The position numbers and the translations under genes are program-made. Below, one piece after another: positions 42,914 to 45,741 of a stretch of DNA of 45,741 bases (positions are counted from its first letter, which is position 1; each line of letters starts with the position of its first letter). The notes below the pieces were generated by a model. It had not been told where the DNA came from, did no database searches, and saw only the letters and a list, made by a program, of their open reading frames with translations. The stretch comes from JABWBR01 sp036741235 (lineage in GTDB: Bacteria; Bacteroidota; Bacteroidia; Chitinophagales; Saprospiraceae), in contig DAINSQ010000013.1 in the NCBI GenBank assembly GCA_036741235.1, forward strand, positions 1-45,741, given 5' to 3'.

Positions 42914-43347
42914 AATAGCGCTAATTTTTGATGAACAATAAAAGTTTTATTGCGTAGCGCAGTGTATCAAACTACGTACGTCGGGTGAAAATCCTGGCTT
43001 GTTTGTTGCGTTTTTTCCTACAGGTTGATCTGACTTTGCTTCCTATACTATTACTGCTTGGCAGGGTTTGGTTAACTAAACATACAGCTAAACCCTCCTA
43101 AACTATTACTACATACCATAATAGACGATACTGCTTTGTAAAAGTTGCACAAAAGCGGGAGACTTCTATTAACGTGAGTTTATCATCGACGTGTGCTTGT
43201 TTTTTTATTCGCCACAGATTTAAACGCAGTTCCATAGCATCAAGATAAAACGCGGTGTCACTCCGTTTGACGCTGTGATAAAAAAAATCCCATGCCATTC
43301 GACGCTTTTCCAAAAATCTCCGTCTTTAACAAAAAAAACATACAATC
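42914..43347. other. 434-base non-coding gap
   Basis: No convincing gene. The 71-codon minus-strand frame at 43098-43313 overlaps the palindromic repeat at 43202-43287 and has no family resemblance, so I treat it as chance. I find no full TAnnTTTG box in front of either flanking gene; TGACTTTG near 43030 is one mismatch off. The only structure seen is the repeat. Confidence 0.6.
43202..43287. repeat. Dispersed palindromic repeat, degenerate copy
   Basis: The left arm begins with a T-run then CCACAGATTTAAACGCAGT (43212-43230). The right arm, read on the minus strand, is a T-run followed by TCACAGCGTCAAACGGAGT. Both resemble the sequence at the right edge of the window (CCACAGAGTTAAACGGAGT). 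It lies 60 bases before the gene at 43348. Confidence 0.75.
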
Positions 43348-44409
43348 ATGCGACTTCATCATCTGACTGTAATCATCCTGTTAATGTGCGGCAGCGCCGC
43401 CACGCTCCGGGCCCAATGCGAATTTGACCCGGTCATTGCGCTATTTCCGGAAGCCGACGGCAACGTGTATTGTTCGTACGACACCGTCAAGCTCACGGTT
43501 AATGGCAATTTTGACACGTACCAGTGGTATTACAATTTCAGCAATAGCAATACCGGGGGTACGCCCATCGCCGGGGCTACTGAAGGCACGTATTTTGTCA
43601 ATATGGCTGAGTGGGGTTTTGCCTATTTCTACGTTACCGTATCGCTCAACGGCTGCACCGAGTCGTCGCCGGCCATCATCCTGGATTCCTGGGTTTTCCT
43701 GGCGCCAGTCATTGCCCATGAGCCGGAGTCGACCTATTGCAACGGCGATTCAACGCTCATCTCTAACGCCTTCGGTTCTTTTGCCGCCTATCAGTGGTAT
43801 CGCGACGGCGAGCCGATTGCGGGGGCTAATGAGGCCGAATATTGGGTCAAGGAAACGGGCTTCTACGTGTTGAACGCCTCGCCGGCAGTTTGCCCGGAAA
43901 CGGTATTGAGCTCGGGTGTGGGGCCTTATTTCGAGTTTGTCGGCCCGATACCGCCGGTGATCACCCAGCAGGGTAACACCTTGCAAGCGAGTTCCGGACC
44001 CAACTACCAGTGGTATCTCAACGGCGCGCCCATCAGCGGGGCCACGTCGTCGACTTACACCCCGTCAGCATCGGGCGTTTATAGCGTTCGTGCCAGCGAC
44101 AACAGCGGCTGTGCCCCGCTTTCACCACCGTTTAACTTCGTAGTCACCGGCACGCGCCTGCCCGACTGGGCCGCCGGCGTAGAGGTTTTTCCCAACCCGG
44201 CTACCGCTGCGTTGAATGTGCGCAACAACAACAGCCAACCGCTGATAGCTACGCTGCTGGACGCCACCGGCCGACAGATCACGGCCCCCCAGGTCGTCGA
44301 TCCCGGCCTGACTACGATGGATTTGGAGGCATTACAGCCCGGGTTTTACCTTTGCAGGCTGCAGGTGGAATCGGAGATTTTTTATGTGAAAGTACTGAGG
44401 GAGGAGTGA
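43348..44409 (+). CDS. Secreted Ig-like repeat protein with T9SS type A tail
   Basis: 353 residues. Signal peptide MRLHHLTVIILLMCGSAATLRAQ. Three Ig-like modules (residues ~25-265) share the pattern YQWY-x(5-10)-PI(A/S)GA(T/N), at TYQWYYNFSNSNTGGTPIAGA, AYQWYRDGEPIAGANEAEYWV and NYQWYLNGAPISGATSSTY. Each ends in a Y-x-V strand followed by a (N/S)(G/P)C-like Cys. This is the pattern of Bacteroidota Ig-like surface proteins. Residues ~275-353 (VEVFPNPATAALNVRNNNS ... PGFYLCRLQVESEIFYVKV) are a type A T9SS sorting signal. It is exported to the surface or medium, and its ligand is unknown. A second copy of the palindromic repeat follows it. Confidence 0.88.
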   Translation: MRLHHLTVIILLMCGSAATLRAQCEFDPVIALFPEADGNVYCSYDTVKLTVNGNFDTYQWYYNFSNSNTGGTPIAGATEGTYFVNMAEWGFAYFYVTVSLNGCTESSPAIILDSWVFLAPVIAHEPESTYCNGDSTLISNAFGSFAAYQWYRDGEPIAGANEAEYWVKETGFYVLNASPAVCPETVLSSGVGPYFEFVGPIPPVITQQGNTLQASSGPNYQWYLNGAPISGATSSTYTPSASGVYSVRASDNSGCAPLSPPFNFVVTGTRLPDWAAGVEVFPNPATAALNVRNNNSQPLIATLLDATGRQITAPQVVDPGLTTMDLEALQPGFYLCRLQVESEIFYVKVLREE

Positions 44410-44424
44410 TAGGGTGGACGCAGG

Positions 44425-44526
44425 TTTTTTTACCGCAGCGTTAAAAGGAGTTTAACGCAGCGTTTCGCAGAGCCTTAAATAACGCTCCGCGAAACTCCTT
44501 TTGACTCCTTTTAACTCTGCGGTTAG
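44425..44526. repeat. Dispersed palindromic repeat, left-flank copy of the SIR2 gene
   Basis: A T-run then ACCGCAGCGTTAAAAGGAGT on the left (44432-44451) and its near complement on the right (ACTCCTTTTAACTCTGCGGT, 44504-44523). The inner part also pairs loosely: GTTTCGC and GCGAAAC flank the centre. The element ends 66 bases before the SIR2 gene. Confidence 0.8.
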
Positions 44527-44591
44527 AAATTTGACAAGCTCAACAATAAGCCCTATATTTCCGGGGAAACCAACACCTAACCTTGGCAATA

Positions 44592-45695
44592 ATGGCTCAA
44601 CCCCTACCCGTATTCGACCTCGACGACGCCGTTGAAAGCATCAAAAACGCCGGCTGCGTCATACTCGCCGGCCCCGAGTTGCTGCGCTACCGCGGCCGGC
44701 CCGTGCAGCGCTATATGCGCGAACAACTGCTGGAACTGGCCAAACCCGGCGATATCGAGATGTATTACGAAGAAGAATCCCTCTTTCTCTTCTCCGGCAC
44801 CTCGGCGCGCATCCGCGTAAAAAAGAAAGCCAGGGAATGGCTGCGCAAACTATGGGCCGACCCCGAATTCCTGTCGGAAAACGCCGGCACGCTGCGCCTG
44901 CTGGCCCAGCTGCCCGTACACCTGGTGATCAGCGCCACACCCGACAAATTCCTCTCGGCCAACCTGGCCGCCTACCAGATACCCCACCATACCGGCTTTT
45001 TTGTGGGCGGCGACAAAGAGGTGCGCAAAGTACCCGCGCCCTCCATGCACAAACCGCTGGTGTACAACCTCTGCGGTTCGGTTGACGACCACGAGTCGAT
45101 TATCCTGGACTACGAAGACCTCTACAAATACATGAAAAGCGTGCTCAACGCGGGCCGCTTGCCCAAGGGGCTCACCGACGCCCTCAGCGACGCCGACAAG
45201 TTTATCTTCCTGGGTTTTGAACTCGATAAATGGCATACCCAGATGCTCATCCAGTTGCTGATGGAAATCCTGGAAAACCGCGAGAAATTTGCCTCCAACC
45301 CCAACTATGCCAGTCCCGACTTCAAGCGCTTTTTCGAGGGGCATTTCAAGATGGCCCCGCTCGACCAGGAGCAGGATGCCTTCCTGGGCGAACTGCTGGC
45401 GGCCTTCCAGTCGGAGCACCCCCAATTGGTGCGCCGCACCGACCGCGAATACGACAGCCGGCTGGCTTTTGTGCGGCAATATGTGGAAGAAAACGATTTT
45501 GTCAACGCCCTGCACGAGCTCGAAGCCGCCGCCCAGGATCATGCCGACAAGGACGAGGTGCTGATGCTCAAGAGCCGTTATAACGATTTTGCCGAAAGGC
45601 AGGAGGCTATGCACCCCGATACCCGCAACGCCGAACGCAATAAGCTGACAATGGATATGCTGGGCCTGGCGGCCCGGGTTTTGCGGGGGGAGTGA
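44592..45695 (+). CDS. SIR2-like domain protein with C-terminal EAD11-like effector-associated domain
   Basis: 367 residues from the ATG at 44592 (MAQPLPVFD); a TTG 3 codons earlier is less likely. Residues ~10-220 are a SIR2-like (SIR2_2) domain: CVILAGPELLRYRG at the nucleotide-binding start, LVISATPDKFL, KPLVYNLCGSVDDHESIILDYEDLYKYM, then ADKFIFLGFELDKWHTQMLIQLL. The canonical GAGxS loop is replaced by AGPELL, and the His of the usual HG motif by Cys in NLCGS, so NAD hydrolysis is doubtful. The last ~80 residues (AFVRQYVEENDFVNALHELE ... EVLMLKSRYNDFAERQE ... NAERNKLTMDMLGLA) match the effector-associated domain EAD11, a helical adaptor that in conflict systems recruits partners carrying the same domain. 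It is cytosolic. I infer a defence role. A partner gene is not in the window. Confidence 0.85.
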   Translation: MAQPLPVFDLDDAVESIKNAGCVILAGPELLRYRGRPVQRYMREQLLELAKPGDIEMYYEEESLFLFSGTSARIRVKKKAREWLRKLWADPEFLSENAGTLRLLAQLPVHLVISATPDKFLSANLAAYQIPHHTGFFVGGDKEVRKVPAPSMHKPLVYNLCGSVDDHESIILDYEDLYKYMKSVLNAGRLPKGLTDALSDADKFIFLGFELDKWHTQMLIQLLMEILENREKFASNPNYASPDFKRFFEGHFKMAPLDQEQDAFLGELLAAFQSEHPQLVRRTDREYDSRLAFVRQYVEENDFVNALHELEAAAQDHADKDEVLMLKSRYNDFAERQEAMHPDTRNAERNKLTMDMLGLAARVLRGE

Positions 45696-45710
45696 GTTTT
45701 TTTTCAACAG

Positions 45711-45741
45711 CGTTTTTTTTTACCACAGAGTTAAACGGAGT
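45711..45741. repeat. Dispersed palindromic repeat, right-flank copy (cut by window edge)
   Basis: A T-run followed by ACCACAGAGTTAAACGGAGT up to the last base. It matches the left arm of the 44425 element at 18 of 21 positions (counting the T before it) and starts 16 bases after the SIR2 stop codon. Confidence 0.75.

Noticed and set aside
43098..43313. 71-codon minus-strand frame in the 434-base gap
   Set aside because: It runs through the palindromic repeat, has no start context or family resemblance, and its composition is that of non-coding sequence.

Overview
The window reads as a chromosomal segment from a Bacteroidota bacterium, most likely of the Saprospiraceae/Lewinella type. The evidence is the use of type IX secretion sorting domains of both classes (short type A tails and the long 'PNAFSP..NDG.ND' gliding-associated type B tail), several upstream boxes matching the Bacteroidota -7 consensus TAnnTTTG, an almost complete lack of Shine-Dalgarno sequences, many lipoproteins, a 36-residue ribosomal protein THX, and cohesin-like, PKD, SprB-like and choice-of-anchor L domains. 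No rRNA, tRNA or CRISPR was seen.

Layout. (1) 1-2830 is a polymorphic-toxin graveyard: the 3' end of an RHS gene with a variable tail, a DUF1493-like candidate immunity gene, a broken second tail, two AT-rich exported-protein genes, and two decayed RHS-core fragments. (2) 2833-10323 holds housekeeping and envelope genes: acetoacetyl-CoA synthetase downstream of a cohesin-like lipoprotein gene, an Arg-rich small secreted protein, an OmpA-like lipoprotein, a secreted M43 metalloprotease, a DUF6438 lipoprotein with a protease-prodomain-like tail, a TonB-like protein and ribosomal protein THX. (3) 10456-23130 holds an M16 peptidase, a Crp/Fnr regulator, a helical protein of unknown function, a cytoplasmic HtrA-like protease next to a prohibitin-like protein, a lipoprotein cytochrome c overlapping anmK, an SDR enzyme, a small alpha/beta-barrel protein, a 5'-deoxynucleotidase, a GtrA-like protein and a TolC-like channel.

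(4) 23262-44409 is dominated by secreted surface proteins. Two type A T9SS cargo proteins bracket three consecutive type B giants of 789, 2143 and 2335 residues, plus a beta-lactamase-fold serine hydrolase. The giants are modular: the first two share an N-terminal block, the second carries a ~252-residue super-repeat four times plus a fifth partial copy, and the third carries 15 tandem copies of an ~84-residue module. They look like adhesins or filaments exported by T9SS and may be related by duplication.

(5) 44425-45741 carries a SIR2-like protein with a C-terminal EAD11-like effector-associated domain, a combination linked to NTP-dependent conflict (defence) systems. It is bracketed by copies of a dispersed palindromic repeat, and its partners, if any, would lie beyond the right edge. 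The most novel-looking items are this SIR2-EAD protein with degenerate catalytic motifs, the repeat family around it, the DUF6438/prodomain fusion and the eroded toxin cassettes at the left edge.
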